From Marinifilum caeruleilacunae (GTDB lineage: Bacteria; Bacteroidota; Bacteroidia; Bacteroidales; Marinifilaceae), in NCBI RefSeq assembly GCF_013141825.1, contig NZ_RZNH01000011.1:351-64350 (forward strand): a DNA stretch of 64,000 nucleotides, written 5' to 3'. Numbering within the stretch: position 1 is the first letter of the stretch; each line of letters opens with the position of its first letter. The translations under genes and the position numbers were made by a program. This document shows positions 19,103-28,039 of the stretch, one piece after another. The notes below the pieces were generated by a model that searched no databases, was not told where the DNA came from, and was given only the letters and a program-made list of their open reading frames with translations.

Positions 19103-20905
19103 ATGATTAAAAACAAAAACATTGACCATTTAAAATCTCTGATTTCAGCCTTGCCTGAAGAACCTGGTGTATACCAATTTTTCGACGAGAACAATACCAT
19201 TATTTATGTGGGTAAGGCGAAAAGATTAAAGCGTAGGGTAGCTTCATATTTTAACAAGGTGCATGATAATGCAAAGACCAATATCATGGTTCGGAAAATA
19301 TCTGAAATCAGGCATATTGTTGTAAATACAGAAGAAGATGCATTGCTTTTGGAAAATAATCTGATAAAAAAGCATCAACCACGGTACAATGTTTTATTAA
19401 AAGATGATAAATCTTTTCCATGGATTTGCATCAAGAAAGAAAATTTTCCACGTGTCTTTGTTACCCGTAACCTTGTAAAAGATGGTTCTGAATATTTTGG
19501 TCCGTACACAAGTGTTAAAATGGTAAAGACACTAATGGATATGATTCGTTCCTTATATAAATTGAGAACTTGTAATCTAAACTTAAACCAGGAGGCAATA
19601 TTGAATGGTAAATTTAAAGTGTGCCTGGAATATCATATTGGAAATTGTAAGGCACCTTGTGTTGGAAAAATCAGTCAGGAGGAGTACAATGAAACCATAC
19701 AGGCAATTCGAAATATCCTGAAAGGGAATATTCGTATGGTGACTTCTCATCTTAAAAGTAAAATGACAGATTTGGCTGAAGAATTTAAGTTTGAAGAGGC
19801 GCATATCATTAAAGAGAAGCTTGAACTACTGGATAAATATCAAAGCAAATCTACCATTGTAAATCCATCGATTAACAATATAGATGTATACTCAATTCTT
19901 GAAGATGAAGAGTCAGCATATGTCAATTTTTTAAAGGTTGTAAATGGCGCCATTATACAGGCGCATACAATTGAGCTAAAAAAGAAAATAGAAGAGAGCA
20001 AGGAAGATTTACTACTTCTCGCAATAACAGAAATCAGACAGAAAATTTTTAGTACTGCAAAAGAAATCCTGGTTCCTTTCGATATCGATTTGCCATATAG
20101 TGGTGTAAAATGCTTGGTTCCTCAACGTGGCGACAAGCGAAAATTACTGGACCTGTCGCTTCGTAATGTCAAATATTACCGTCTCGAGAAGTTAAAGCAG
20201 GGGGAAAAATCGAGAAAGCAATCTCATTCTGATAGAATTCTGGAACGAATGAAAAATGATTTGCGATTGAAAGACCTACCGGTTCATATTGAATGTTTCG
20301 ATAATTCGAATATACAAGGAACAAATCCTGTTGCGTCTTGTGTTGTATTTAGAAATGCCCGACCTTATAAAAAAGATTATCGACATTTTAATATAAAAAC
20401 AGTAGTTGGGGCAAACGACTTTGCCTCTATGGAAGAAATTATATATCGTAGGTACAAAAGATTATTGGAGGAAAATCAAACACTGCCGCAATTAATTGTA
20501 ATTGATGGAGGGAAAGGACAGTTAGGTGCTGCTTTAAATAGTTTGGGGAAATTAGATTTACGCGGGAAAATATCAGTAATTGGTATTGCAAAGAAATTAG
20601 AGGAGATTTATTTTCCTGGTGATCCTTATCCTTTGTATCTGGATAAGAATTCGGAGACATTGAAAACCATACAGCATTTAAGAAATGAATCGCATAGATT
20701 TGCCATTACATTTCATCGACAAAAGCGTTCGAAAGCTTTTGTTGGTTCTGAATTGGATCGGATCGAAGGAATTGGTCCTAAATCCGTTCAAAAGTTAATT
20801 CAAAGGTTTAAGTCGGTTGATAATGTGAAGAAGGCCACAATAAATGAAATTTCTGCTGAAATTGGAAATTCTAAAGCATTAAGTGTCTGGAAATATTTTC
20901 ATTAA
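19103..20905 (+). CDS. uvrC: Excinuclease ABC subunit C
   Basis: The nuclease subunit of nucleotide excision repair, 600 residues. It makes both incisions around UvrAB-marked lesions. The N-terminal GIY-YIG nuclease is visible (GVYQFFDENNTIIYVGKAKR, about 21-40). It is followed by a Cys-containing segment (CLEYHIGNCKAPCVG), a UVR motif (about 205-240), the RNase H-like C-terminal nuclease (ECFDNSNIQG; LIVIDGGKGQL), and a terminal helix-hairpin-helix region (DRIEGIGPKSVQKLIQRF). It follows ade by 21 bp. The gene after it is on the opposite strand. Confidence 0.97.
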   Translation: MIKNKNIDHLKSLISALPEEPGVYQFFDENNTIIYVGKAKRLKRRVASYFNKVHDNAKTNIMVRKISEIRHIVVNTEEDALLLENNLIKKHQPRYNVLLKDDKSFPWICIKKENFPRVFVTRNLVKDGSEYFGPYTSVKMVKTLMDMIRSLYKLRTCNLNLNQEAILNGKFKVCLEYHIGNCKAPCVGKISQEEYNETIQAIRNILKGNIRMVTSHLKSKMTDLAEEFKFEEAHIIKEKLELLDKYQSKSTIVNPSINNIDVYSILEDEESAYVNFLKVVNGAIIQAHTIELKKKIEESKEDLLLLAITEIRQKIFSTAKEILVPFDIDLPYSGVKCLVPQRGDKRKLLDLSLRNVKYYRLEKLKQGEKSRKQSHSDRILERMKNDLRLKDLPVHIECFDNSNIQGTNPVASCVVFRNARPYKKDYRHFNIKTVVGANDFASMEEIIYRRYKRLLEENQTLPQLIVIDGGKGQLGAALNSLGKLDLRGKISVIGIAKKLEEIYFPGDPYPLYLDKNSETLKTIQHLRNESHRFAITFHRQKRSKAFVGSELDRIEGIGPKSVQKLIQRFKSVDNVKKATINEISAEIGNSKALSVWKYFH

Positions 20906-20975
20906 GAATGTTTATCTAAATAGAATTACAGCCTGTAATTTACTCCTTATCAAACAGTTATCAGCATAAATAATT

Positions 20976-21959
20976 TTAAAAAAATAACTGATATAGCTCT
21001 TTAGAGCTTATATTATTAAAGTATAAGTCTAAATTAATTGAGTTAATATTGTTGTAGATCAATGTGTTAATGTGGTTTGTACCTTTTATTGTATTTAGGA
21101 AGTCTTCAAATTGGTCATTTTTAATGCAATTGCCTGTTATGTCCAGCTCTGTAATCAAGCCTTTCTCTACTCTCATTTCAATTTCAAGAATTTTACCGGA
21201 AGGGTAAGTACAAAGTTTTTCAAAATTGTAATTGGGCGAATACCCATAGTTCCATTCCCAGGTGAGAAATTTCTCTGACCTTATTTTTTCAATAGCATTT
21301 ATATCTTCTTGCGAAAAAGTGAATGGTTTTGAGTTTGGATAAGTGTTTTCAAATTCCTTGATCACCAGCTCGGCGAAATTTGAAATTGTAATGGAGGAGG
21401 ACAGGTAATCTGTAATATTGGTTACGCGGCTTCTAATGGATCTTACGCCTCTGTCTTTAAACTTTAAAGGATTCACCTTTAAAAGTTGATTTAAGCGCTT
21501 TAAATCGCTCGAAAATAGCATTGTGCCATGCTGCATTACTTTGTTCTTGTATACATGGGATGCATTGCCCGAAAACTTTTTTCCATCAATGGTCAAATCG
21601 CTTTTTCCCTCGAATTTTGCGTTTACATTAAGTTTTTGCAGGGCATTAATTATGGGCTGACTATAAGCTTTAAAATCAACCAATTTTCCCTTTTCGCCTT
21701 TTTTAATCAGGCAGTAGTTCAGGTTTCCAAAATCATGATAAACTGTTCCGCCACCCGATAGCCTGCGAACCACCGGAATATTTTCAGCATTTACCCGATC
21801 AAGATTAATTTCGGCCAGGGTGTTTTGATGTTTTCCCACCACCAGAGAATCCTGATTGATGTACAGAAAAAAGAAATCTTCATCGTAATTTTTCAGAAGG
21901 TATTCTTCGCAGGCTAAATTAAAATAAGGATCGTTGGAATTGCTGATGAAATAATTCAT
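20976..21959 (-). CDS. lplA: Lipoate--protein ligase
   Basis: A 327-residue ligase that activates lipoate with ATP and attaches it to Lys of lipoyl domains in 2-oxoacid dehydrogenases and the glycine cleavage H protein. The catalytic domain shows the motif VVRRLSGGGTVYHDFGNLNY (residues about 63-82). The lysine motif is near DGKKFSGNA and is followed by HGTMLFSSDL. The C-terminal accessory domain (from about residue 235) is present, so adenylation and transfer are probably both done by this protein. It stands alone on the minus strand, converging with uvrC across a 70-bp gap without a clear terminator. Confidence 0.93.
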   Translation of the reverse strand: MNYFISNSNDPYFNLACEEYLLKNYDEDFFFLYINQDSLVVGKHQNTLAEINLDRVNAENIPVVRRLSGGGTVYHDFGNLNYCLIKKGEKGKLVDFKAYSQPIINALQKLNVNAKFEGKSDLTIDGKKFSGNASHVYKNKVMQHGTMLFSSDLKRLNQLLKVNPLKFKDRGVRSIRSRVTNITDYLSSSITISNFAELVIKEFENTYPNSKPFTFSQEDINAIEKIRSEKFLTWEWNYGYSPNYNFEKLCTYPSGKILEIEMRVEKGLITELDITGNCIKNDQFEDFLNTIKGTNHINTLIYNNINSINLDLYFNNISSKELYQLFF

Positions 21960-22154
21960 GATTTTGATTTTGTTTTCTAATCACAAATATCATTATTATT
22001 TATGAAAGATATTAATTTAGACTTAATTTTGACAAGCTGATTTTATTGAACATGTCATCGATTTCATCAATGAATCTCAAGCAGACTGGCTTATCTTTAA
22101 AATCTGATAGAAGGAACTCACCTTAAATATAAACATCTTAATAAATATTTAGTT

Positions 22155-22607
22155 ATGCGAGTTGTAATACAACGAGTAAGTAAAGCCTCTGTAACAGTTG
22201 AAAATGAAATTGTTGGACAAATTGGCGAAGGCCTGATGATTCTGGTAGGAATTGAAAATGAAGATACGAAGGAAGACGCAAACTGGTTGAGCAAGAAGAT
22301 CTGTAATCTTAGAATTTTTGATGATGAAGATGGAGTCATGAACAAATCCTTGCTTGATGTAAAGGGAAATATACTAACTGTTAGTCAGTTTACCTTACAT
22401 GCCAAAACCAAAAAGGGCAACCGACCATCCTATATTGCCGCGGCAAAGCCTGATATTTCGGTTCCTTTGTACGAATATTTTGTGAAAGAATTAGAACGCG
22501 AATCGGGTACAAAAGTGCAAACCGGAAAATTTGGTGCTCATATGGAAGTAGCCCTTGTGAACGATGGACCGGTAACCATTATTATCGATACCAAAAACAA
22601 AGAATAA
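22155..22607 (+). CDS. dtd: D-aminoacyl-tRNA deacylase
   Basis: A 150-residue proofreading enzyme that removes D-amino acids (and Gly mischarged on tRNA-Ala) from tRNAs. It is a homodimer using main-chain chemistry. The two active-site signatures are present: SQFTL mid-protein, and the cross-subunit Gly-cisPro motif NDGPVT near the C-terminus. Length is normal. The next gene (a MazG-like hydrolase) starts at the base after its stop, so the two form a small housecleaning operon. Confidence 0.97.
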   Translation: MRVVIQRVSKASVTVENEIVGQIGEGLMILVGIENEDTKEDANWLSKKICNLRIFDDEDGVMNKSLLDVKGNILTVSQFTLHAKTKKGNRPSYIAAAKPDISVPLYEYFVKELERESGTKVQTGKFGAHMEVALVNDGPVTIIIDTKNKE

Positions 22608-22949
22608 ATGGAAGACTTAACGATAAAACAAGCCCAAAAAAAGGTAGACGATTGGATTAAAAAATATGGAGTTCGATATTTCAACGAACTTACCAATATG
22701 GCAATTCTAACCGAAGAGGTGGGAGAGGTTGCCCGTATCATCTCCAGAAAGTATGGCGAACAATCCTTCAAAGAAAAGGATAAGGATGTTGATTTAGCCG
22801 ATGAAATGGCAGATGTACTTTGGGTTTTGATTTGCCTGGCCAATCAGACTGGGGTCGATTTAAATGAGGCCCTGGTCAAAAATCTCGAAAAGAAAACAAA
22901 TCGCGACTCGAATCGCCACAAACAAAACACGAAACTTTCTACTGATTAA
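22608..22949 (+). CDS. MazG-like nucleotide pyrophosphohydrolase
   Basis: A 113-residue all-alpha NTP pyrophosphohydrolase of the short, single-domain MazG type. These hydrolyse (often non-canonical) NTPs or dNTPs to monophosphates. The metal-binding pair is visible: EEVGEVAR (E-x2-E) around residues 34-41 and DEMADVLWVL (E-x2-D) around 64-73. The Lys-rich tail (KNLEKKTNRDSNRHK) is typical. It immediately follows dtd with no gap, which fits a shared role in removing abnormal metabolites. Confidence 0.88.
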   Translation: MEDLTIKQAQKKVDDWIKKYGVRYFNELTNMAILTEEVGEVARIISRKYGEQSFKEKDKDVDLADEMADVLWVLICLANQTGVDLNEALVKNLEKKTNRDSNRHKQNTKLSTD

Positions 22950-22992
22950 TGAAATAAGATCAAAAACGGGCACAAAAAACTGTTTTTTTATA

Positions 22993-23000
22993 TAGTTTTG
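22993..23000 (+). promoter_or_regulatory. Promoter -7 element for deoC
   Basis: TAGTTTTG fits TAnnTTTG. Transcription would begin near 23007, giving a leader of about 95 nt that contains two small hairpins. No good -33 element is seen. Confidence 0.45.
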
Positions 23001-23014
23001 TGACTTTACGAAGA

Positions 23015-23066
23015 GTACTGAAAAGTACGAAATGGAAAAATCAGCGAAGAAATTCGCAACCGGTTA
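23015..23066 (+). other. Structured deoC leader: two 5-bp hairpins with GAAA loops
   Basis: GTACT-GAAA-AGTAC (23015-23028) and GCGAA-GAAA-TTCGC (23044-23057) are two perfect 5-bp stems, each closed by a GAAA tetraloop. The palindrome AACCGGTT (23059-23066) follows. All lie between the predicted start of transcription and the deoC start. No known riboswitch is recognised. Confidence 0.45.
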
Positions 23067-23101
23067 AAAATTAATTAATTACATTTTTGAAACTTCAAAA
23101 A

Positions 23102-24001
23102 ATGAAGAAAAACATTTTAGAGATCTTGAAAACGTACAATCTTGAATTGAACGATCAGGAAGTAGCAAATCAGGTTAAAGAGATTATTGCTTCTGATTTT
23201 GATTCATTGTACAGTGTAGAGAATTTAAAGAAAAACTTTTCGTTAATCGATCTAACAACTTTAAATTCTACAGATACACACGAAAGAGCCAAAAGTTTTG
23301 CAGATAATGTAAACAACTTCCGGAATGATTTTGACATGCCAAATGTTGCTGCCATCTGTGTATACCCATACCAGGTGCCAACATTAAATGAAAACTTAAA
23401 AGCAGAAGGAGTAAATATTGCTTCTGTGGCCGGTGTTTTCCCATCTTCACAATCATACATTGAAGTTAAGGCATTAGAATGTAAAATGGCTGTAGAAAAA
23501 GGAGCCGACGAAATTGATATCGTGATTTCGATAGGAGCTTTCCTGGCTGGCGATTATCAAACTGTATTCGATGAGATTGTAGCTCAGAAAGAAGCATGTG
23601 GAAAAGGGCACCTGAAAGTGATTTTGGAAACAGGCGAGTTGAAAACTGCAACTAACATCAGAACCGCGTCGATTTTGGCGATGGAAGCTGGAGCAGATTT
23701 TATTAAAACATCAACAGGTAAGGTTCCTGTTAATGCGACGCTTGAAGCAGCTCATATCATGACTCAGGCAATTGCCGAGTATCATGAGAAAACAGGTCGT
23801 ATGGTTGGTTTCAAACCAGCAGGAGGAATCTCTACTGCGAAAGATGCAATTGAGTTCTATTCCATCTCGAATCGCAACCTTGGTGAGAAATGGTTGAACA
23901 ATGAGTACCTAAGAATAGGTGCTTCGAGTTTGGCAAACAACCTGCTTAGCGAAATTCACAAAATTGAAACAGGAGAAGAAAAAACCATCACATATTTTTA
24001 A
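23102..24001 (+). CDS. deoC: Deoxyribose-phosphate aldolase
   Basis: A class I aldolase (299 residues from the ATG at 23102; a TTG five codons upstream is also possible). It splits 2-deoxyribose 5-phosphate into acetaldehyde and glyceraldehyde 3-phosphate in deoxynucleoside catabolism. The Schiff-base lysine is Lys202 in DFIKTSTGK, and the second catalytic lysine is Lys238 in FKPAGGI. The Asp of EIDIVIS is also present. The protein has an N-terminal extension relative to short E. coli-like forms. It is monocistronic, with its own promoter, a structured leader and a good terminator. Confidence 0.95.
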   Translation: MKKNILEILKTYNLELNDQEVANQVKEIIASDFDSLYSVENLKKNFSLIDLTTLNSTDTHERAKSFADNVNNFRNDFDMPNVAAICVYPYQVPTLNENLKAEGVNIASVAGVFPSSQSYIEVKALECKMAVEKGADEIDIVISIGAFLAGDYQTVFDEIVAQKEACGKGHLKVILETGELKTATNIRTASILAMEAGADFIKTSTGKVPVNATLEAAHIMTQAIAEYHEKTGRMVGFKPAGGISTAKDAIEFYSISNRNLGEKWLNNEYLRIGASSLANNLLSEIHKIETGEEKTITYF

Positions 24002-24021
24002 TAATGTGAATATTATTTATC

Positions 24022-24050
24022 AAAAAGTCGGAAAAAGTTTCCGACTTTTT
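24022..24050 (+). terminator. Terminator after deoC
   Basis: AAAAAGTCGGAAA pairs with TTTCCGACTTTTT around an AAG loop, a 13-bp stem ending in a T run. It lies 20 bp after the deoC stop. Confidence 0.85.
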
Positions 24051-24126
24051 GCGTTAAATACAATCAAAATTATTTAACTTCACAATATTATTGATAATTA
24101 AAGCATACTACTTTCAATTTACATAG

Positions 24127-26037
24127 ATGTATAAAGAAAGCTCAGAACATCTTCGAATACGAATTAAAGAATTGGAGGCCGAATTAAAGAGTGTAAAACA
24201 ATCATTTGGCGCCAAGTCTGGTTTGGTGAAGCATTTACTAAGAAATGCAAAAAGCCAGACTCAGGAATACCTATCTGTAATTGATACTAATTTTACTGTT
24301 GTAGAGGTAAACAGGAACCGATTGAATCAAATTGGTAAAAAGAGAAGCGAGATTATAGGAGAAAAATGTCATAAAGTATTTTATGATTTAGATGATGTTT
24401 GTGAAGAATGTGTTGTTAAGGAAGTTATTAAGGCTAAAAAATCGGATCGATTCCTAAAATCATTTGAATTTAACAATACAATTAAATTTGAGGAAAAAAC
24501 CATTAGTCCGATTGTAAACGAAGAGGGACTTGTTGAAAGACTTGTAATTGAAAGTAAAGATATCACCGGGTATTATCAGCTGGTTGACAAGGTAGGACAG
24601 AGAGAAGAGTTCTTTAAAAATATATTTGAATCGGCAGGAGATGCATTCTTAATTCACGATTCAAAGGGTAATATCCTCGATTTTGGCTCAAAATTACCAG
24701 TTCTTCTAGGTTACAATGAGTTGGAATTTAGAAATTTATCGGTTCACGAGATTGATGATCCTGAAAAGTCGATGGAATTTAGCATCAGGCAACAGCAAAT
24801 GAAAGATAAAGATCATCTTTTATTCGAAACCGAATTAATAAAAAAAACAGGCGAGAGAATACCGGTTGAAGTAAGTGCAACACTAATTCCATTGCACGGG
24901 CAAAGAATCTTCTTTGTCTCGATTCGTAACCTGGAGAAAAGAAAAAAGGCCGAAGAAAACCTAAAAGTAAGCGAGAAGCGATTTAGAACTTTGGTTGAAA
25001 ATGCTCCTGATCTGATCATGCGATTCGACAAGGAATACAAACACTTGTTTGTGAACTCGGCAACCAAACCTTTGCTAAATATTGAACCAGAGGAATTTAT
25101 AGGGAAAACCCACGAGGATCTTGGCTTTCCGGAACACATGTGTAAGTTTTGGGAAGAGGAGATGAACAAGGTTTTTGAAACTTCCGAATTAAGCGTTGTG
25201 GAATTCTCCTTTCATATCGATGGGGAAGAGAAGTATTTCGATTGGCAGCTTATTCCAGAGTTCGATGAAAATGGAAATACCGAAACCATAATGGCTGTTG
25301 CCAGGGATATTACAGCTCGTAAATTGAATGAAAAAGCCCTTGAAGAGGCCGTCAAAACCAAGGATAAATTCTTTTCAATCATTGCCCACGATTTAAAAAA
25401 TCCGTTTAATGCAATGCTGCCAATCGTGCATATCTTAAAGGAGAATCATGCCGATATGCAGCGTGAACAGCTCACCGAAATGATTAATCTGATCGATTCT
25501 TCGGTGAAGCAGGAGTACAGTTTGTTAAAAAATTTATTGGAATGGGCGCGTGCCCAAACGGGAGGATTAAAACTTAAACCCGAAAAAATAAAAGTTCGCG
25601 AATTGGTCGATTCTAATCTCTTACTTCACAGGGCAAAAGCTGAAAGTAAAAGAATTGAAGTAAAAGTTCAGGAATCGACACAGATAGATGTGCTTGCAGA
25701 CAAATACATGACCGAAACAGTGATCAGAAACCTGCTTTCGAATGCTTTGAAATTTACCAATATCGGAGGTATCATCAATGTAAACATTGCCGAGATGAAT
25801 GGCGATATTTATTGTAGTATCCAGGATAATGGCATTGGAATCAGTATTGAAAATCAGGAAAAGTTATTCCGCATCGATACCAATTACAATCGACTGGGAA
25901 CACAGGATGAAACCGGAACTGGCCTGGGTTTGATACTCTGCAAGGAATTTGTCGAAAAAAATGGCGGAACAATTGCCGTTGAAAGCGAAGTAGGAGTAGG
26001 GAGCAACTTTACCTTTAGCTTGCCAAAAGCTCCATAA
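24127..26037 (+). CDS. PAS-domain sensor histidine kinase
   Basis: A 636-residue soluble histidine kinase with no membrane segment. A short coiled coil precedes three PAS domains: about 45-150, 160-275 and 280-400. The first PAS has a cysteine cluster, Cys81, Cys92 and Cys95 (C-x10-C-x2-C), which may bind metal or sense redox. The H box is FFSIIAHDLKNPFNAM with the phospho-acceptor His421. N box NLLSNALKFT, G1 box DNGIGIS and G2 box ETGTGLGL follow. No response regulator is adjacent, so it is an orphan kinase. It ends at 26037 and the convergent isoprenyl synthase ends at 26038, with no terminator between. Confidence 0.9.
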   Translation: MYKESSEHLRIRIKELEAELKSVKQSFGAKSGLVKHLLRNAKSQTQEYLSVIDTNFTVVEVNRNRLNQIGKKRSEIIGEKCHKVFYDLDDVCEECVVKEVIKAKKSDRFLKSFEFNNTIKFEEKTISPIVNEEGLVERLVIESKDITGYYQLVDKVGQREEFFKNIFESAGDAFLIHDSKGNILDFGSKLPVLLGYNELEFRNLSVHEIDDPEKSMEFSIRQQQMKDKDHLLFETELIKKTGERIPVEVSATLIPLHGQRIFFVSIRNLEKRKKAEENLKVSEKRFRTLVENAPDLIMRFDKEYKHLFVNSATKPLLNIEPEEFIGKTHEDLGFPEHMCKFWEEEMNKVFETSELSVVEFSFHIDGEEKYFDWQLIPEFDENGNTETIMAVARDITARKLNEKALEEAVKTKDKFFSIIAHDLKNPFNAMLPIVHILKENHADMQREQLTEMINLIDSSVKQEYSLLKNLLEWARAQTGGLKLKPEKIKVRELVDSNLLLHRAKAESKRIEVKVQESTQIDVLADKYMTETVIRNLLSNALKFTNIGGIINVNIAEMNGDIYCSIQDNGIGISIENQEKLFRIDTNYNRLGTQDETGTGLGLILCKEFVEKNGGTIAVESEVGVGSNFTFSLPKAP

Positions 26038-27024
26038 TTACTTCGTTCTCGAAATGGTATATTCTACCAATTCCTGTAAAGATTTATTGGTCTCAGATTC
26101 AGGGAATTCTGATAGAATTTCTAAAGATTTTTGTTTGTACTCAAGCATTTTATCGCGAGTGTAATCAATGCCACCTTTCTCTTTCACAAACTGAATCAGT
26201 TCATTTACCTTATCAGAATTTTTGTTGTGCTTTCTAATAATTTTTAAAGCCCATTTTCTCTCCTTTTCGGATACATTACGCAGTACATAAATCAGCGGAA
26301 GCGTTAGCTTTTTTTCTTTGATATCATTACCGGTAGGTTTGCCAATATTACCCTGCTTTTCGTAATCAAACAGGTCATCTTTCATTTGAAAAGCTACGCC
26401 AAGGTACTCTCCAAACTTTTTTAATTTTTCTTGTTGTTCCAGATTCGCACCAACCGATAAAGCACCCAGTTGAGTACAGGAAGCAATTAAACTCGCCGTT
26501 TTTTTATAGATAATATCAAAGTATACCTCTTCGGTAATATCAAGCTTACGCGATTTTTCTAGCTGTAGAAGCTCTCCTTCACTCATTTCTCTAACAGCAT
26601 CTGAAACCACCTGTAGTTGCTCATACTCCTTATTTTCGAGTGCAACCAGCAACCCTTTCGACAAAAGAAAATCGCCAACCAAAACGGCTGCTTTCGACTT
26701 CCACAAAGCATTGATCGAAAAAAAGCCTCTTCTTTCGTAGGCTTCGTCAACAACATCGTCGTGTATTAAGGTGGCAGTATGCAATAATTGAGTTAAGGCA
26801 GCAGCAGTATAGGTCGATTCTTGAATTTCGCCCAGCAATTTGGCACTTAAAAAAGTAAGAATAGGCCTTACCTCTTTTCCTTTTCGCTTGATAATGTAAT
26901 TATTAATAATGTCTAATAACCTTACCTTCGTCTTCATCGATTCCTTAAAGTAGGAATCAAACTGCTTCATTTCCTTCTCGATAGGAGATTTTATAATGCT
27001 AATACTGCTTCTTTTCAAACTCAT
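26038..27024 (-). CDS. ispB: Polyprenyl (octaprenyl-type) diphosphate synthase
   Basis: A 328-residue trans-isoprenyl diphosphate synthase that extends farnesyl diphosphate with isopentenyl diphosphate to make the side chain of the respiratory quinone (menaquinone in this phylum). The first Asp-rich motif is DDVVD at 89-93 inside LIHDDVVDEAYERRG, and the second is in FQMKDDLFDYE. KGKEVRPIL is the substrate-binding KxxRP region. Start: the ATG at 27024 gives the usual N-terminus; an in-frame ATG six codons upstream is less likely. Chain length cannot be read with certainty. Confidence 0.9.
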   Translation of the reverse strand: MSLKRSSISIIKSPIEKEMKQFDSYFKESMKTKVRLLDIINNYIIKRKGKEVRPILTFLSAKLLGEIQESTYTAAALTQLLHTATLIHDDVVDEAYERRGFFSINALWKSKAAVLVGDFLLSKGLLVALENKEYEQLQVVSDAVREMSEGELLQLEKSRKLDITEEVYFDIIYKKTASLIASCTQLGALSVGANLEQQEKLKKFGEYLGVAFQMKDDLFDYEKQGNIGKPTGNDIKEKKLTLPLIYVLRNVSEKERKWALKIIRKHNKNSDKVNELIQFVKEKGGIDYTRDKMLEYKQKSLEILSEFPESETNKSLQELVEYTISRTK

Positions 27025-27188
27025 AGAAACCAAAGTTAACAATTTAAACTACTCATGAAACTGTCTTTGTATCTAAAATTTTCGGATACGAATATCCCGT
27101 TTTTATTAAGACTACAAATAAATTATCTACAAAACGAGAAATTTAAATATTTCGATATGATTATAGCATTCATTCACGAATATATTTA

Positions 27189-27196
27189 TATATTTG
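27189..27196 (+). promoter_or_regulatory. Promoter -7 element for the ArsR-type regulator
   Basis: TATATTTG fits TAnnTTTG. The predicted start, around 27203, gives a leader of about 25 nt before the ATG at 27228. Confidence 0.5.
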
Positions 27197-27227
27197 CATT
27201 TGATAATTTACGTGATAATCTTAGTGT

Positions 27228-27527
27228 ATGAAAATTAAAGAATTAGAACCTGAAAAACTGGAACAGGCGGCCAATATGCTAAAGGCAATCGCCCATCCAA
27301 TGAGAATTGCAATTTTAGGTTATCTGGAAGATGGCAAGAAGCTGACGGTGACTGAAATTCATGAATTATTAAAAATAGAACAATCTACAACTTCTCATCA
27401 TTTGGGAATTTTAAAGGATAAAGGTGTTCTTTCATCAAAACGAGAAGGAAAAAACACTTATTATTTCCTAAAGCACTGTAGTTTGAGTAATATTGTTGAT
27501 TGTATCAGCAATTGCACACATGGATAA
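27228..27527 (+). CDS. ArsR-family winged-helix regulator
   Basis: A 99-residue winged-helix repressor. The N-terminal helix (EQAANMLKAIAHPMRIAIL) and the recognition region (IEQSTTSHHLGILKDKGVLSSKREGKNTYYFL) are typical of ArsR/SmtB proteins. The classical metal motif ELCVCDL in the recognition helix is absent. Three cysteines cluster in the C-terminal helix instead (Cys84, Cys92, Cys96). A thiol- or metal-sensing role there is inference. It is a single-gene transcript ending in a good terminator. Its target is unknown; the divergent isoprenyl synthase and its own promoter are the nearest candidates. Confidence 0.85.
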   Translation: MKIKELEPEKLEQAANMLKAIAHPMRIAILGYLEDGKKLTVTEIHELLKIEQSTTSHHLGILKDKGVLSSKREGKNTYYFLKHCSLSNIVDCISNCTHG

Positions 27528-27532
27528 GAAAT

Positions 27533-27558
27533 AAAAACCGGCTCAAACCGGTTTTTTT
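27533..27558 (+). terminator. Terminator after the ArsR-type gene
   Basis: AAAAACCGG, loop CTCAAA, CCGGTTTTTTT: a 9-bp stem with a T run, directly after the stop and just before queD. Confidence 0.85.
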
Positions 27559-27570
27559 ATTATATAAACA

Positions 27571-28020
27571 ATGACAAAGATTAGATTAACAAAAGAGTTC
27601 CATTTTGAGATGGCACACGCCCTGTGGAACTATGATGGATTGTGTAAAAACATTCATGGTCATTCTTACATTTTATTTGTAACCGTAATTGGGGAACCCA
27701 TTAGCGACAAAACAAATCCAAAATTGGGAATGGTAATGGATTTTGGAGATTTGAAAGCGATTGTAGCAGAGGAGATTGTTGATCAACTGGATCATGCTTT
27801 GGTACTTAGTAAGGATACCCCAAATATCGATCAACTGAATATTCCACAAATGTTCGATCGTTTTTTTGTGATGGATTACCAGCCAACCTGCGAAAATATG
27901 ATTGCCGATTTTGCAGAAAGAATTAAGAAAAGACTTCCAAAGGGAGTGGAACTTCATTCGTTAAAACTGCACGAAACCGCAACTTCTTTTGCAGAGTGGT
28001 ATGCCTCAGACAATCAATAG
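27571..28020 (+). CDS. queD: 6-carboxy-5,6,7,8-tetrahydropterin synthase
   Basis: A 149-residue member of the 6-pyruvoyl-tetrahydropterin synthase family, making the carboxytetrahydropterin intermediate of queuosine (7-deazaguanine) synthesis from dihydroneopterin triphosphate. Zinc ligands are His16, His29 and His31 (AHALWN and KNIHGHSY). The catalytic Cys is Cys25 in DGLCKN, the catalytic Asp/His pair is in QLDHALVL, and the substrate-binding Glu is in LHETATS. Queuosine genes are not adjacent. It sits between two terminators, so it is monocistronic. Confidence 0.92.
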   Translation: MTKIRLTKEFHFEMAHALWNYDGLCKNIHGHSYILFVTVIGEPISDKTNPKLGMVMDFGDLKAIVAEEIVDQLDHALVLSKDTPNIDQLNIPQMFDRFFVMDYQPTCENMIADFAERIKKRLPKGVELHSLKLHETATSFAEWYASDNQ

Positions 28021-28039
28021 TTAAAGAAGATATCATTTG

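Noticed and set aside
19449..19458. Third CACGTG near TTTTCCACGTGTCTTT inside uvrC
   Set aside because: Only the left arm resembles parS; the right arm does not match, and it lies within coding sequence.
20921..20941. AATTACAG/CTGTAATT palindrome after uvrC as a terminator
   Set aside because: The loop is a single base and no T run follows.
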